Positions 35,991 through 46,149 of a DNA stretch of 64,000 nucleotides are shown here, one piece after another; position 1 is the stretch's first letter; each line of letters begins with the position of its first letter. Below the pieces are notes generated by a model that was not told where the DNA came from, ran no database searches, and saw only the letters and a list, made by a program, of their open reading frames with translations. The stretch is from Lactiplantibacillus pentosus. Its GTDB lineage: Bacteria; Bacillota; Bacilli; Lactobacillales; Lactobacillaceae. Location of the stretch: positions 2,728,001 through 2,792,000 of the forward strand of contig NZ_CP032757.1 of NCBI RefSeq assembly GCF_003641185.1. The letters run 5' to 3'. The translations under genes and the position numbers were made by a program.

Positions 35991-36044
35991 AAATAGCCGA
36001 GATACTTCAGTATGGAAAACTGAGGTATCTCGGCTGTTGATTTT
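35991..36044 (+). terminator. rho-independent terminator after pncB
   Basis: TAGCCGAGATACTTCAGT pairs with ACTGAGGTATCTCGGCT, followed by GTTGATTTT. Confidence 0.85.
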
Positions 36045-36215
36045 GCAAGCTCATGCCATCATTCATCCACTATTTACGTTTAAAACCATAGATTAGCAAT
36101 CCCACCTTGCCAACATCCGTCACCCCCAACCCGCACAAAACAAGCGTTGGCGCTCGAACACTGTCCACACGCCAACGCTTGTTCAAATTTTTATCTGCTG
36201 ATGGTTACAAAAACA

Positions 36216-36887
36216 CTAGTCAATTTCTAACTGGTCGTTTTCACCAGGCGTCAATACTTTCGTTAGCACCGCAATCAAGTAAGTTCGTTCGCGGTCAAAA
36301 GACTTTCCAGGAAACCCCATCATCAGCCGTGCAATATAGCCAAACACCTGGGACAATAGTGTTTGAATGATTAAGTCGTTAGGCCAATCAACCATCAATT
36401 TGTCAGCTTTGAGTTGGTCGAGCACACTGCCGACTTGCTGGACCATTTGCGGCGCAATCTGACTTAAAATACGCTCACGCCGTGTCGCATCAAACGCCGC
36501 CATCTCAAAAATCACTTTTAGTTCTTTAAGATTATTTTGGACAAACTGCATCCGGTCGTTGACGACTGCCGTTAAAAAGGCCTGCAAGCTCGGATAGCGC
36601 CGATGCAATTCATCTTCAGAAAAATCACTCGCCAAGATCGGTACAATCTTAGCTGCAATCGGTGCTAACACCGCATCACGCAACGCCGCCTTCGTTTTGT
36701 AACGGCGATAGACCGTTCCCTCTGCGACGCCGGCCCGCTGTGCGATGTCACTCGTGCTCGTCTGGTCGAAGCCCTTTTCCGCAAACAAGTCCAGGCTAGC
36801 TTGTAAGATGGCCCGTTGCTTAGATGTGATATTCTGATTTTAATCTAAGTCTTGTTGAAAATAATCTCGTATCCGTGGTCGTGCCAT
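36216..36887 (-). pseudogene. TetR-family repressor with nonsense codon 16
   Basis: The full frame starts at ATG 36887 (AAAGGTG upstream) four bases after the permease stop, reading MARPRIRDYFQQDLD, then TAA at 36842-36840. It then continues open as NQNITSKQRAILQASLDLF with the HTH TSTSDIAQRAGVAEGTVYRRY and a typical TetR ligand domain. Only a TTG at 36788 could restart, but that would lose helix 1 of the DNA-binding domain. The gene is the last of an ABC exporter operon whose promoter carries two palindromes suited to a TetR dimer, so loss of the repressor should derepress the exporter. Confidence 0.85.
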
Positions 36888-36891
36888 GCGC

Positions 36892-38139
36892 TCACACCTT
36901 TCGATAACGTTTCATTCCAACGATATTTAACATCGTCAGAACAACCATGAATCCTACTAATACTAACAAATCAAGGCCGATGTCTGCAAATCCAGCCCCC
37001 TTAGTTGCGACTGCCGTTAACGCATCAGCGCCATAGTACAGTGGCATAATGTGGGCAATCACTTGTAACCAGTTGGCCATGCCGTCAACAGGAATTAATC
37101 CCGCAAAGAAAATCTGAGGGACCACCACCAACGGAATGAATTGAATCATCTGAAATTCTGAATTGGCAAACGTCGAAATAAAAATACCCAAAGTCAATGC
37201 GACTAACGCCAACAACAGATTCGTCAGGAAGACCAATCCCAGGCTCCCCACTAGATGAATCTTAAAGACCGTGATGGCAAATAGGACCGTCACTAGCGTT
37301 TGGATGATGGCAAAACAGCCGTAACCAATCAAATAGCCACAAATAATCTCACTGCGCCGAATCGGCGTCGCTAACAACCGACTGAGCGTGCCAGTAGTCC
37401 GTTCGTTCAGTAGCGAAATTCCAGAGATCAGGAAAACAAAGAAGAAGACGAAGAACCCCAGAAAGATTGGGAGGAAATTTTCAAAAAAGGTCGAATCACT
37501 ACTGCCATAAATATAATGAGACTTAGTCGTATAATTTGTTGCTTTAGCTGACTGAGTCGAACTAGACGTCGTGGCTGTGGCCTGCTTGAGTTGCTTTTGT
37601 AATTTCTCAGCAGTTGCCTGGTCACCGCGTGCCTGGGCTTGTGCAATGGCAGTTTTAAGCTTCGTCACCGTTGCTTGTGTCTGAGCTGCTGTCAGCTTCT
37701 TCAAAGCGGCTTGTTGCGATTCGAGGGCCGCGCGCTGTTTCTTAGTAACGGTCACCAGCGTCTTCATTTTCAACTTAACTAATCCTGATTGTAAACTCGC
37801 CTTAATTAAAGACGTGTTGGTTGGATTGCTATTTGAATAAGTAATCGTCAATTGACCATTTTTCTGAGTCAAATAGCCATCTAAATCATGCTGCTTAATC
37901 ATTTTCCGTGCTTGTGAACTATCATAATGATGAATCGTCACGTTTTTGGTATCAATCACGTTAACCACGGATTGGTCAACATGATGAACACCCAAGCTCG
38001 CTACTTGCGTCGTATTATTTTGAAATAAGAAATACATCAGCGTCATAATCAGTAATGGTGCCAAAAACATTAAGGCTAACGTCCGCTTATCTCGTAACAG
38101 TTGCTTAAAAACTCGTCTAACGATTGCCATTGTTCGCAT
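36892..38139 (-). CDS. ABC-2-type exporter permease
   Basis: 415 residues: one hydrophobic segment near residue 25, a long extracytoplasmic part (about 45-220) with a Gln/Ala-rich coiled-coil stretch (KLTAAQTQATVTKLKTAIAQ), then five hydrophobic segments. This is the YhgE/Pip-like or ABC2_membrane_3 organisation of drug and polymer exporters. Its start lies inside the end of the ATPase gene (overlap about 20 bases). It is coupled to the TetR gene downstream. Confidence 0.88.
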   Translation of the reverse strand: MRTMAIVRRVFKQLLRDKRTLALMFLAPLLIMTLMYFLFQNNTTQVASLGVHHVDQSVVNVIDTKNVTIHHYDSSQARKMIKQHDLDGYLTQKNGQLTITYSNSNPTNTSLIKASLQSGLVKLKMKTLVTVTKKQRAALESQQAALKKLTAAQTQATVTKLKTAIAQAQARGDQATAEKLQKQLKQATATTSSSTQSAKATNYTTKSHYIYGSSDSTFFENFLPIFLGFFVFFFVFLISGISLLNERTTGTLSRLLATPIRRSEIICGYLIGYGCFAIIQTLVTVLFAITVFKIHLVGSLGLVFLTNLLLALVALTLGIFISTFANSEFQMIQFIPLVVVPQIFFAGLIPVDGMANWLQVIAHIMPLYYGADALTAVATKGAGFADIGLDLLVLVGFMVVLTMLNIVGMKRYRKV

Positions 38140-38860
38140 CTTGCATCCGCCCCGCTTTCAAAAAGACTTGTTCGATTGTGGCCACATCATACTGTTGTTT
38201 CAAATCATGGGGCGTCCCTTGAGCTAACGCGATCCCACCACGAATCAACATTAAATAATCGCACCGTTCCGCTTCATCCATCACGTGGGTCGTCACCAAC
38301 ATGGACTTGCCCGTGGCTTTCAACTTGTTCAGTTCGGCCCAAATTTGTTGCCGTAATTCCGGATCGATTCCGACGGTCGGTTCATCCAAAATCAACAATC
38401 GTGGATCTTGGATCAGTGCGATTGCTAATGATAACCGGCGTTTCATCCCACCAGAATAACCACTGACCCGCTGATCCAATTGACTTGTTAAATCGACCAA
38501 TCCCGCTGCATAATCAATCATTTGGACTAACTTCTGCTTAGGCACTGACATCAACTGGCCGAAGAACTTCAGATTCTCACGGGCAGTTAGCGTTTCATAC
38601 AACGCATCACTTTGCGCCATATAACCAACTTGCGCCATCACCGCCCGATTAGGCATCCGCGTGCCCATCACATCCACGGTGCCCGAATCCACCGCTTCCA
38701 TGCCTAAAATACTTTTAATCAAGGTTGTCTTCCCAGCACCAGATGGCCCAATCAAGCCGTAAATCATCCCGGATGGCAGTGTTAAGTCAATTTGATTCAA
38801 AACTTGTTGTCGCCCAAAACTCTTGCTAACTTGCTCAGCAACCACATAATTCGTTGTCAT
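38117..38860 (-). CDS. ABC exporter ATPase (DrrA-like)
   Basis: 247 residues: Walker A GPSGAGKTT near residue 38, signature YSGGMKRRLSLAIAL, Walker B LLILDEPTVGID. This is the drug-export ATPase subclass (DrrA/CcmA). GAAGGGG precedes the ATG. It is the first gene of the operon ATPase-permease-tetR. Confidence 0.9.
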   Translation of the reverse strand: MTTNYVVAEQVSKSFGRQQVLNQIDLTLPSGMIYGLIGPSGAGKTTLIKSILGMEAVDSGTVDVMGTRMPNRAVMAQVGYMAQSDALYETLTARENLKFFGQLMSVPKQKLVQMIDYAAGLVDLTSQLDQRVSGYSGGMKRRLSLAIALIQDPRLLILDEPTVGIDPELRQQIWAELNKLKATGKSMLVTTHVMDEAERCDYLMLIRGGIALAQGTPHDLKQQYDVATIEQVFLKAGRMQDANNGNR

Positions 38861-38880
38861 CTCAAACCCCTTCTTTCAAA

Positions 38881-38964
38881 AGTGAGTGTTTACTCACTCA
38901 TTTATTGACTTTAGTATAAAACCGCTAAAGCTTGCTGTCAATGAAAATATGAGTGAACACTCAT
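38881..38964 (-). promoter_or_regulatory. exporter promoter flanked by two TetR-type operators
   Basis: On the minus strand TTGACA (38941-38936), a 17-base spacer and TATACT (38918-38913). Operator 1 at 38949-38964 is the perfect palindrome ATGAGTGAACACTCAT, upstream of -35. Operator 2 at 38881-38898 is AGTGAGT-GTTT-ACTCACT, over the start region. Both carry TGAGTG/CACTCA half-sites. Confidence 0.85.
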
Positions 38965-39145
38965 TTTTATGTATCGCAACAACATTCTAAGTTCATCTCA
39001 ATAGAAAAAACGCTTATGTTTCCTAAATTAATTGTAGCCACTATTATCCATTTTTAGAGGTCGCGTCTTTCCACTGAGAGGCGCGACTGACAAGTCAAGC
39101 ATGCGGAGTAGCAGATCTATCCAATGATTACGAAAAGCATAAAAG

Positions 39146-39178
39146 ACTTTGCAGCTGCCTTGCCGACAAAGTCTTTTC
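39146..39178. terminator. terminator hairpin between exporter and gut operons
   Basis: AAAAGACTTTG pairs with CAAAGTCTTTT. It lies downstream of gutA on the minus strand. The rest of 38965-39231 holds no gene I can support. Confidence 0.7.
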
Positions 39179-39231
39179 TAACTAATGCACTTTTTCACAG
39201 TTGATAGGTCGCTCATAGCAAGCGCTATCAT

Positions 39232-39609
39232 TTAAGCCTTCACAATTTTGATTTGGCTGCCAACCTTGATATCAGGATAGTCTGCTTGTTCAACATACAA
39301 TGAGCCTGGCAGTTTAGCAGTCGTTTCACCTGTAAAACAAACCGCCGTATGTCCCAGACGCCCAAGATTGGTTTGGACCTCATTACCAACCGCCGTAATC
39401 TGATATGTCTGATTATCGATTATCAAGCTCATGCCTGGTTCAATCGTGTCTTGCAAGGGCTTGACATTGATAATAAAGCAAGATGGTCGCAACGCGTCCG
39501 GTGCTTCATTACCAAATAAAATTGCCATACCAATCGATTTAAAATCTGGTGTCTCGGCACCAACTTCTAATACTTGTGTCTCAAAAATCGTTTGATTCTT
39601 CGTCATCAT
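39232..39609 (-). CDS. gutA: sorbitol PTS EIIA component
   Basis: About 125 residues of the glucitol/sorbitol-specific EIIA family: IFETQVLEVGAETPDFKS, NEAPDALRPSCF and LGRLGHTAVCF with the probable phosphorylated His. It passes phosphate from HPr to the EIIB part of GutB. ATG 39609 has GAGGTG upstream. Last gene of the gutFRMCBA operon. Confidence 0.88.
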   Translation of the reverse strand: MMTKNQTIFETQVLEVGAETPDFKSIGMAILFGNEAPDALRPSCFIINVKPLQDTIEPGMSLIIDNQTYQITAVGNEVQTNLGRLGHTAVCFTGETTAKLPGSLYVEQADYPDIKVGSQIKIVKA

Positions 39610-39632
39610 GATAATCACCTCAAAAAATTATA

Positions 39633-40661
39633 CTATTTTGTATATAGTCCAAAACTAGCGATCCAAGCAACAAACACCCGTGGGACCCCATTAATAAACC
39701 GACTATACAAAACTGATGGAACCCCAACTTCAACCGTCTTTGCATCCGCTTCAGCTAACCCCAATCCAACGGGAATAAAGTCACAACCGTTTTGCGTATT
39801 AATCGCAAACAATGCGGGCAAGGCATATTGTGGTGGAATATTACCTTTTCCAATCTCAACACCAATCAAAGTGCCGACCACTTGTCCGATAACACCGCCA
39901 GGGCCTAATAGTGGGGATAAGAATGGCAGTGAACAAATCAGTCCTAAAATCATAAGGCCCCACACGTTACCGGCTAACGGCTCCATCACTTTAGCAAATA
40001 CTTTCCCAATGCCTGAACCGTTGATAATCCCAACTAGTAGTGCCACAAACGCCATGAACGGGATAATCGTGTTGATAACGGTCTGCACCGCATCCTTAGC
40101 CGCTTGGTTGAACGTCGAAACCACTCGTCCAGCACCAATCCCGATTTTAGTTAAAACTCCCGGATTCTGAGCCTGTTGCGTTAACGTTTTTGATTGATCA
40201 ATACCTTCTGTTGCTGTTTGTGACTCAGTATCCGCAGCTACAGGTTCAGCTGATTTCACGGTTTGAACCGGAACATCATCTTCGGTCCCTAACAACGTGA
40301 TTTGGTCCACGTCCACGTTCGAAACATAATTATCTTCACGCATAAACTGTGCCAATGGGCCACTTTTCCCAGTTGGTAAGACGTTGATCGTCGGAATTCC
40401 TTTTTTAGGATAGATGCCACAACGCAGGGCCCCACCACAATCAACAATTGCCAGCGCAGTCTCTTCATCTGGAATCGCCGTTTTAAAGCCATCGACCGCT
40501 TCCATCCCAGTCAATTTGGCAATTTTATCGACGATTGCAGGTCGATTACCACCGGTAACATAAATAAATTTGTTTTTGTCAGCAGTTGGTGTGATCGTAA
40601 GTGGGCCGCCCCAGCCACCTGCACCTTTAACAACTCGAATGCTATGATATTCTTTACTCAT
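39633..40661 (-). CDS. gutB: sorbitol PTS EIIBC component
   Basis: 342 residues. The N-terminal EIIB domain has the phosphorylated Cys in VDCGGALRCGIYP near residue 80; an acidic linker (about 125-165) leads to a membrane domain with about five segments. It phosphorylates sorbitol during uptake together with GutC. It lies between gutC and gutA with short gaps. Confidence 0.9.
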   Translation of the reverse strand: MSKEYHSIRVVKGAGGWGGPLTITPTADKNKFIYVTGGNRPAIVDKIAKLTGMEAVDGFKTAIPDEETALAIVDCGGALRCGIYPKKGIPTINVLPTGKSGPLAQFMREDNYVSNVDVDQITLLGTEDDVPVQTVKSAEPVAADTESQTATEGIDQSKTLTQQAQNPGVLTKIGIGAGRVVSTFNQAAKDAVQTVINTIIPFMAFVALLVGIINGSGIGKVFAKVMEPLAGNVWGLMILGLICSLPFLSPLLGPGGVIGQVVGTLIGVEIGKGNIPPQYALPALFAINTQNGCDFIPVGLGLAEADAKTVEVGVPSVLYSRFINGVPRVFVAWIASFGLYTK

Positions 40662-40675
40662 CATCTATCCCTCAC

Positions 40676-41227
40676 TTATCCATCTAAATCGACAGTCTTA
40701 GACAGTGTAATCCCTTGTTGTTTACAAACATAGGCCGTTGTAAAGTCGGTGATCCATCCACCAATAAAGTTCATCACAAGCCCGACCAACAAATACCGAA
40801 CAGCTAAGTCCATCGTATTTAAGCCTAGTTTTTGAACCCCCTGTGCAATTCCTAACCAAATAAAATATTCTGAGGGATTAATGTGTGGAAAAACACCATT
40901 ACTGGTATGACAGAATTGCGCAATTGCTGCATACCAACTTGGCTTATAATATTCCGGTAAGAAGCGTCCCATTGAGTGGGCCATTGGATTTCCTAACATG
41001 AACGCTGAAACAAATGGTAAAATCAAATATCGTGTCACTGGATTCTTGGATGACGCTTTCGCCAACTTAGCCATTCGTTTATCCCCGATGAAGGCAATGA
41101 TGGCATTCATTAAGACTAACAGTAACAGGACAACTGGAATGATGGAGGACATCCAGCCAACGAACGTCTTACCACCACTCTGAAAAAGTCCCATAAAACC
41201 GGATGCGAGATCAGTAATTATTTTCAT
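40676..41227 (-). CDS. gutC: sorbitol PTS EIIC component
   Basis: 183-residue membrane protein with about four to five segments and the family motif GNPMAHSMGRFLPEYYKP near residue 85. It forms the sorbitol translocation path with GutB. ATG 41227 follows GAGGTG; an ATG at 41245 would overlap gutM further and has no ribosome binding site. Confidence 0.9.
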   Translation of the reverse strand: MKIITDLASGFMGLFQSGGKTFVGWMSSIIPVVLLLLVLMNAIIAFIGDKRMAKLAKASSKNPVTRYLILPFVSAFMLGNPMAHSMGRFLPEYYKPSWYAAIAQFCHTSNGVFPHINPSEYFIWLGIAQGVQKLGLNTMDLAVRYLLVGLVMNFIGGWITDFTTAYVCKQQGITLSKTVDLDG

Positions 41228-41237
41228 TATGTTCACC

Positions 41238-41735
41238 TCAATCATTCATTTGTTTATGCCGACGAGCCATCGTCAGTTTATAAAAAATCGACTTCGCTTT
41301 TTCAACCATTGGTAGGCTCCAAATCTTGATTGATGAATCGAATTCACTTGGCGCCAATTGCTTCGTCCGGTAGTTGATGAAATTCTTATAGGCATCTAAG
41401 ATACAAGCGCGGGTCAATTTATCAAATTCACGTAATGTTGAATAGGATGCCGCAACTTCTGCTAAATTCTGATTTTTCAGAGATTTAATCTCTTTGAACG
41501 TGGCAAAAATAGTCACACCCTTCATCATCTGCGCTTCCAAAATGGTCCCTTGTGAGTTCACAGCAATTAAGATCAATGTGCCAGAACGAAACTTTTTGGG
41601 CTTTTTACCAATTGCGACCGGTGCTAAGGTTCGCAGGTGGTGAAAAGTTCGTGAAAAACTATTAATCTGATGTAATCCTAACAATCCCTGCAATAAAAAT
41701 GCCCCAACTAATAATATCCCGAAATAAATTAACAT
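41238..41735 (-). CDS. gutM: glucitol operon activator-like protein GutM
   Basis: 165 residues: an N-terminal membrane segment (IYFGILLVGAFLLQGLLGL) and a cytoplasmic domain with FRSGTLILIAVNSQGTILEA. This is the GutM (SrlM) family, which modulates gut operon expression along with GutR. The start overlaps the gutR stop by one base. Confidence 0.85.
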   Translation of the reverse strand: MLIYFGILLVGAFLLQGLLGLHQINSFSRTFHHLRTLAPVAIGKKPKKFRSGTLILIAVNSQGTILEAQMMKGVTIFATFKEIKSLKNQNLAEVAASYSTLREFDKLTRACILDAYKNFINYRTKQLAPSEFDSSIKIWSLPMVEKAKSIFYKLTMARRHKQMND

Positions 41736-43600
41736 TATATTGCCTCCATTAACTGAATAATTGAGCGCGTACTATCATAATTCTTCAAATTATTATAAAT
41801 ATTGCCATTCGCTGCAATACTTCTTATTAAATCATAAATTTGGGACAACACGCGACTCAAATTTGCATCCAGTTGCTTCGGAATTGCGACTAAAAAGACA
41901 ACCCTAACCTTCTGACCATCAAAACTCGTTGGCATCTTGAATAGTCCCACTGTCACTAGAATTCGTTTCAAGCCCGAGTTATCAATAACATGTGGTAAAG
42001 CAACCCCATCACCGAAAATGTTACTCGACTTACGCTCTCGAGCTTTCCAATCGGCAATAAAAGAATGCAGCAATTGGCCTTTATCAATTTCGGTCTCAAT
42101 GAGTTGTTCAACGGCATTCATATACTTGATTGCCTTGTTAAAATGCGTCACTGTGAACTGACATAATCCTTGACTGATGGCATCTGCGACCAACGAAATC
42201 TGCAATCGCTGTCTGAGAATCCCCTGATTAAGGATTGAATTAAAGTGAATGACCGGCGCACGCTGGATCAACTCATTTTCGGTAATCAATTGATTGGAGA
42301 AAATCAGCAAATATTTTTCAGGACTCTTCCGTAAGGCTTCTTCAGAGTTAAAAACATCAATTTGTAAGTCTTCATCAACAATGGTAGTCAACTGCTCACT
42401 CAAGAACTTCTTCATGCTCTCACTGAAAGGCTTCACTAATGCAATGCGATGAATAATTGGTGTCGTCATATATTCTTCCAGTTCCATTTGGAAGTAGACG
42501 GCTAGATAACCGACTTCTTGTTGCTTAATTTGTAACTGTAATCGCCTCGATAACGCAGCCACAGTCTCACTAGCCAGTTCAGCGGCAACTGGATATTTAT
42601 TCAGCATGTCATTCGAAATGAAATTTTCAGTTTCCACATGGAAGACCGCGCGATTGATTAAGAACAGTAAATGATATTGCAATTCGGTCAATAATCGTTG
42701 AAAATCTAGCTGAACGTCGAGATGAGCCTTTATTTTTGGAAAAATAGTTTGCATTAGTGTGCCTATTTGACTGAGACCGCTTGTAATTAATTGTGGATCA
42801 TCAATCCCCAGCTTCTTAATACTAAGCGGATAAGCGATAAAGGCCCACTCAGTAGTCGTCAGTGACTGCCCGACAATCGTCGTTACTAATTCACGAAGCG
42901 GTTGGGTTTGTGAATCATTAACGACCACCGTATAATGTTTGATCTGATCCTCAATACGGATATCGCATTGTTGTAGCCACTTTACCACCGCAATATTTCG
43001 TTTAATCATACTAACCGTATTGTCACTCGCATCAAGCTGCTTGATCAGGTTAACCAATTTCACATCAGTTTGTTGTTTCCAAGTCAACTCCAATTCATAG
43101 TACTTACCAACCAAATTTCTGGTCACAGCAGCTAATTCATAATCGCGAGCAGCCGCCAACCGGATACCCCGATTAGTTTTGGCCTGAATCGTAATACCAT
43201 ACGGCGTTAGTTTAGCTTTCAATTCTTTCAGGTCATTGGTCAATGTTCCATGGCTAACCGCCAAAGAATCTGCCAAATCGTCAATCACAAGATAGTTTGA
43301 TAAGTGTTTGATTAATTCTTTTAAAATAGTCACCTGCCGCTTATCTGGATCATTAAAATCCAAATCACGCTTCAAAAAGAAGGTTTGAACTTTTGCGACT
43401 TCGGCATAATTGTTAATGATCAGATAAAACTTTGACCCGTTCATATTTATTTTGGCAATCCCATTCAAATACTCGTTAATATCACGAACATTCTTAATGA
43501 TTGTTGACCGCGAAAGCGCGAACTGATTGCGAATTTCTCTGAGCGTTAATGCATCATTATTGATAAAAAAATTTAGCATTTCAAAATTCTGTCTGTTCAT
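41735..43600 (-). CDS. gutR: PRD-containing sorbitol operon regulator GutR
   Basis: 621 residues in the order: N-terminal HTH (DALTLREIRNQFALSRSTIIKNV), second HTH (LADSLAVSHGTLTNDLKEL), two PTS regulation domains with conserved His, an EIIB-like part, and a C-terminal EIIA domain with the GVALPHVIDNSG His motif near residue 520. PTS phosphorylation of the PRDs sets activity in response to sorbitol and to preferred sugars. It follows gutF by 17 bases. Confidence 0.88.
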   Translation of the reverse strand: MNRQNFEMLNFFINNDALTLREIRNQFALSRSTIIKNVRDINEYLNGIAKINMNGSKFYLIINNYAEVAKVQTFFLKRDLDFNDPDKRQVTILKELIKHLSNYLVIDDLADSLAVSHGTLTNDLKELKAKLTPYGITIQAKTNRGIRLAAARDYELAAVTRNLVGKYYELELTWKQQTDVKLVNLIKQLDASDNTVSMIKRNIAVVKWLQQCDIRIEDQIKHYTVVVNDSQTQPLRELVTTIVGQSLTTTEWAFIAYPLSIKKLGIDDPQLITSGLSQIGTLMQTIFPKIKAHLDVQLDFQRLLTELQYHLLFLINRAVFHVETENFISNDMLNKYPVAAELASETVAALSRRLQLQIKQQEVGYLAVYFQMELEEYMTTPIIHRIALVKPFSESMKKFLSEQLTTIVDEDLQIDVFNSEEALRKSPEKYLLIFSNQLITENELIQRAPVIHFNSILNQGILRQRLQISLVADAISQGLCQFTVTHFNKAIKYMNAVEQLIETEIDKGQLLHSFIADWKARERKSSNIFGDGVALPHVIDNSGLKRILVTVGLFKMPTSFDGQKVRVVFLVAIPKQLDANLSRVLSQIYDLIRSIAANGNIYNNLKNYDSTRSIIQLMEAI

Positions 43601-43617
43601 TTTATCACCACGCTATT

Positions 43618-44418
43618 CTAGCCGCGGCTCTTTCCACCCGCAACATTGATTGTAACGCCCGTAATGTAGCTGGCCCGATCTGATAATAAGTAATTAACTG
43701 CATCTGCAACTTCAGATAATTTGCCGCTACGTCCTAATGGCGTCGTTGTTGTACTCTTGTAACCGGCCCGAATATCAGCCACTGTCTTGTGCCGAGTATA
43801 GGCCAGCGCTTCTTCATAACTTGAGGTGCGCAATCCCGTTGCTTCCATGATACCTGGTGCCACACCAACAACTCTGATATGATGCTCACCCAATTCTTTT
43901 GCCCATGAACGCGTGAAACCATTAATAGCCCCCTTAGTTGCAGAGTATACACTTTGACCCTGAGAACCTTCAAGTCCCGCTTCGGAGGACATATTTACGA
44001 TGACACCATACTGTTGCTTCTCAAATTGATGCGTTGCCGCTTGTGACATCAGAAAGACGCTTTGCACATTTACCGCAAACATTTTTTGAAAATCTTGTTG
44101 GGTAAACTCATATTTTCCAAACGGTTCTTGCGCGTCTGCCAACAGCCGTGGTAAATTAATCCCGGCATTATTGACCAAGCCATCGAGCTTACCTTGATCC
44201 GTGACGACCTGTTTTACTAGTGATGTCACCGCATCCTGATTCGTAACATCCGTTTCAACAAAATGTAAATTAGGATGATTTAATTCTGGCTGATTCAAAT
44301 CAGCATCATAGACAATTGCTTCGTTATTCAACAATTCCGTCACAATGGCTGCACCAATACCAGATGATCCACCCGTTACCACGTAGACGCGACCAGTTAA
44401 ATTAATCCAATTATTCAT
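43618..44418 (-). CDS. gutF: sorbitol-6-phosphate 2-dehydrogenase
   Basis: 266-residue SDR: TGGSSGIGAAI near residue 16, NNAG near residue 89 and catalytic YSATK near residue 163. An Asp after the second strand (VYDADL) indicates NAD. It converts sorbitol 6-phosphate to fructose 6-phosphate. As the first gene of an operon in the exact order gutFRMCBA known from Lacticaseibacillus casei, its function is well supported. A cre site lies upstream. Confidence 0.9.
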   Translation of the reverse strand: MNNWINLTGRVYVVTGGSSGIGAAIVTELLNNEAIVYDADLNQPELNHPNLHFVETDVTNQDAVTSLVKQVVTDQGKLDGLVNNAGINLPRLLADAQEPFGKYEFTQQDFQKMFAVNVQSVFLMSQAATHQFEKQQYGVIVNMSSEAGLEGSQGQSVYSATKGAINGFTRSWAKELGEHHIRVVGVAPGIMEATGLRTSSYEEALAYTRHKTVADIRAGYKSTTTTPLGRSGKLSEVADAVNYLLSDRASYITGVTINVAGGKSRG

Positions 44419-44472
44419 AAAATGACACTCCTCGTATAATGTGACTTGCTTTTGTTTACAAATACATCATAG

Positions 44473-44487
44473 ATGAAAGCGCATTCA
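44473..44487. promoter_or_regulatory. cre (CcpA) site of gut operon
   Basis: ATGAAAGCGCATTCA fits WTGNAANCGNWNNCW fully. It lies 55 bases upstream of the gutF ATG, close to the expected promoter, in line with glucose repression of sorbitol use. Confidence 0.75.
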
Positions 44488-44559
44488 CCATTAAGCCAAC
44501 ATTTTACGACCACTGAGTTCAAATTATTAGCTTAATTGTTTCAATCTATTCTTACACAA

Positions 44560-44596
44560 CAAAAAAGACGTAGCATCGTTTGATTACTGCGTCTCA
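44560..44596 (-). terminator. terminator of dsdA
   Basis: On the minus strand AGACGCAG pairs with CTACGTCT (wobble in the middle), followed by TTTTTT. Confidence 0.72.
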
Positions 44597-44679
44597 ATAC
44601 ATCTCTATTAACAGGCACATTATTAATACATGTTGTCCGCCGATTTAGTTTCTACTATCTTCATGTAATAACGAACTAC

Positions 44680-45990
44680 CTACTCGCCCTCAACCGCCAA
44701 CAACAATTTCCGTCCTAGATCATAATCCAATTGCCGTTCGGATTCCGGCATCATGTCGCCACCGGTTGCCCAGACGATGTGAGTCACATTTTTGCCAGCG
44801 AGTTCAGGAAACTGATTAGTGATGGGTGCGATGGCGGTAAACCCAGCGGCTGCAGATGGTTCGACCATCACTTGCTCCGTGTCCAACAACTTAGTCAAAT
44901 ACTTATAAAGCTCATTGTCTTCAAAGGTGGCGGTTCCTAATAGTAAGGTCCGCATAATTTTGCCCGCTAACCGGGATGGGCGACTAACCGCGAGCCCATC
45001 CGCTGCCGTTAAGCCATCCAAACCGATATCCTGAACAGCGATTTTTTCATTGAGCTTGGTCATCATGCCCAGAGTGACGGATGGGACGTGGGTCGGTTCG
45101 CAAAAGACCGGATAGATGGCGTCGCCCATGATCATCTTCAGCCCGAACGCCACGCCACTCGGACTACCACCGACGCCGGCTGGCAGATAAACGACGACTG
45201 GATGTTGGTCGTCTAACGGAATGCCCTGCGTCTTTAATTGGTGCTGCAAACGCACACCGGCCACCGCATAGCCTAAGAACAAGTCCCGAGAGCCCTCATC
45301 ATCGACAAAATGGGTATGCGGATCCTTAGCTGCCGCCGCTCGTGCGACTGGAATCACACTGGAAAAGTCCGTGTTCAGTTCTTCAACTGTGACGCCATTA
45401 GCACGTAACTTATCTTTCTTCCACTGCCGGGCGTCGTGTGACATGTACACCGTCGTTTTAAAGCCAAAGGTTGCGGCCATGATACCCACGCTGAGTGCCA
45501 AATTACCAGTCGACGCTACAATCACACCATATTGTGCGAACAAGTCATGATACTTGGGCGTGGCCAGTACGCTGTAATCGTCCATGTACGTTAAATCCGT
45601 ATGCGTCATGGCAACCTGTTCGGCGAATTTCAGCACTTCATAAATGCCACCGCGCGACTTGATCGACCCTGAAATCGGTAACTGGCTATCCGCCTTGAGA
45701 TACAATTGCCCTGCCAAAGATTGATGATTAATGGCCTCCCACGCCGGTTGCATATGCTGGAGCTTCAATAGTGGCGATTCGATCACACCATTCATTGCCG
45801 CTGTTTCTGGAAAGGCGACGGCTAAGAAAGGTGCAAAACGCTCCCAGCGCGCCACCGCATCAAAAATATCCGCCCGCGTCAATGGCAACTCAGCCGATTC
45901 GCCATAATCCGGGTTACGCCAAACAATCGGCCGTTCTGCCATTAAATCCTTGATCTGTGGGTGCTTTTCAATCATTACCGTTGTATCCAT
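44680..45990 (-). CDS. dsdA: D-serine ammonia-lyase
   Basis: 436-residue PLP enzyme turning D-serine into pyruvate and ammonia. The PLP-lysine motif is [14 protein letters not shown] near residue 110, with [11 protein letters not shown] and [16 protein letters not shown] further on. Length and the RPIVWRNP N-terminus fit DsdA rather than the shorter DSD1-type. AAAAGGA precedes the ATG. Monocistronic. Confidence 0.92.
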   Translation of the reverse strand: MDTTVMIEKHPQIKDLMAERPIVWRNPDYGESAELPLTRADIFDAVARWERFAPFLAVAFPETAAMNGVIESPLLKLQHMQPAWEAINHQSLAGQLYLKADSQLPISGSIKSRGGIYEVLKFAEQVAMTHTDLTYMDDYSVLATPKYHDLFAQYGVIVASTGNLALSVGIMAATFGFKTTVYMSHDARQWKKDKLRANGVTVEELNTDFSSVIPVARAAAAKDPHTHFVDDEGSRDLFLGYAVAGVRLQHQLKTQGIPLDDQHPVVVYLPAGVGGSPSGVAFGLKMIMGDAIYPVFCEPTHVPSVTLGMMTKLNEKIAVQDIGLDGLTAADGLAVSRPSRLAGKIMRTLLLGTATFEDNELYKYLTKLLDTEQVMVEPSAAAGFTAIAPITNQFPELAGKNVTHIVWATGGDMMPESERQLDYDLGRKLLLAVEGE

Positions 45991-46149
45991 ACTTTCAGGT
46001 CCTTTTCGTTTAATTGATTCATGTTAGATAACATGACACCACTTTCGTTCATCATTTAACCACACTTAGCCCGCTTTAACAATCCTTGGCGCCGAATTCA
46101 CCTGAATTGTTGGTTGAGCGACCCAACATGCGGAGTAAACCAGCAAAAG

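Noticed and set aside
39095..39110. CATGCGGAGTA shared with 46128-46138 as a possible dispersed repeat
   Set aside because: Only 11 bases match, with no extended similarity on either side.
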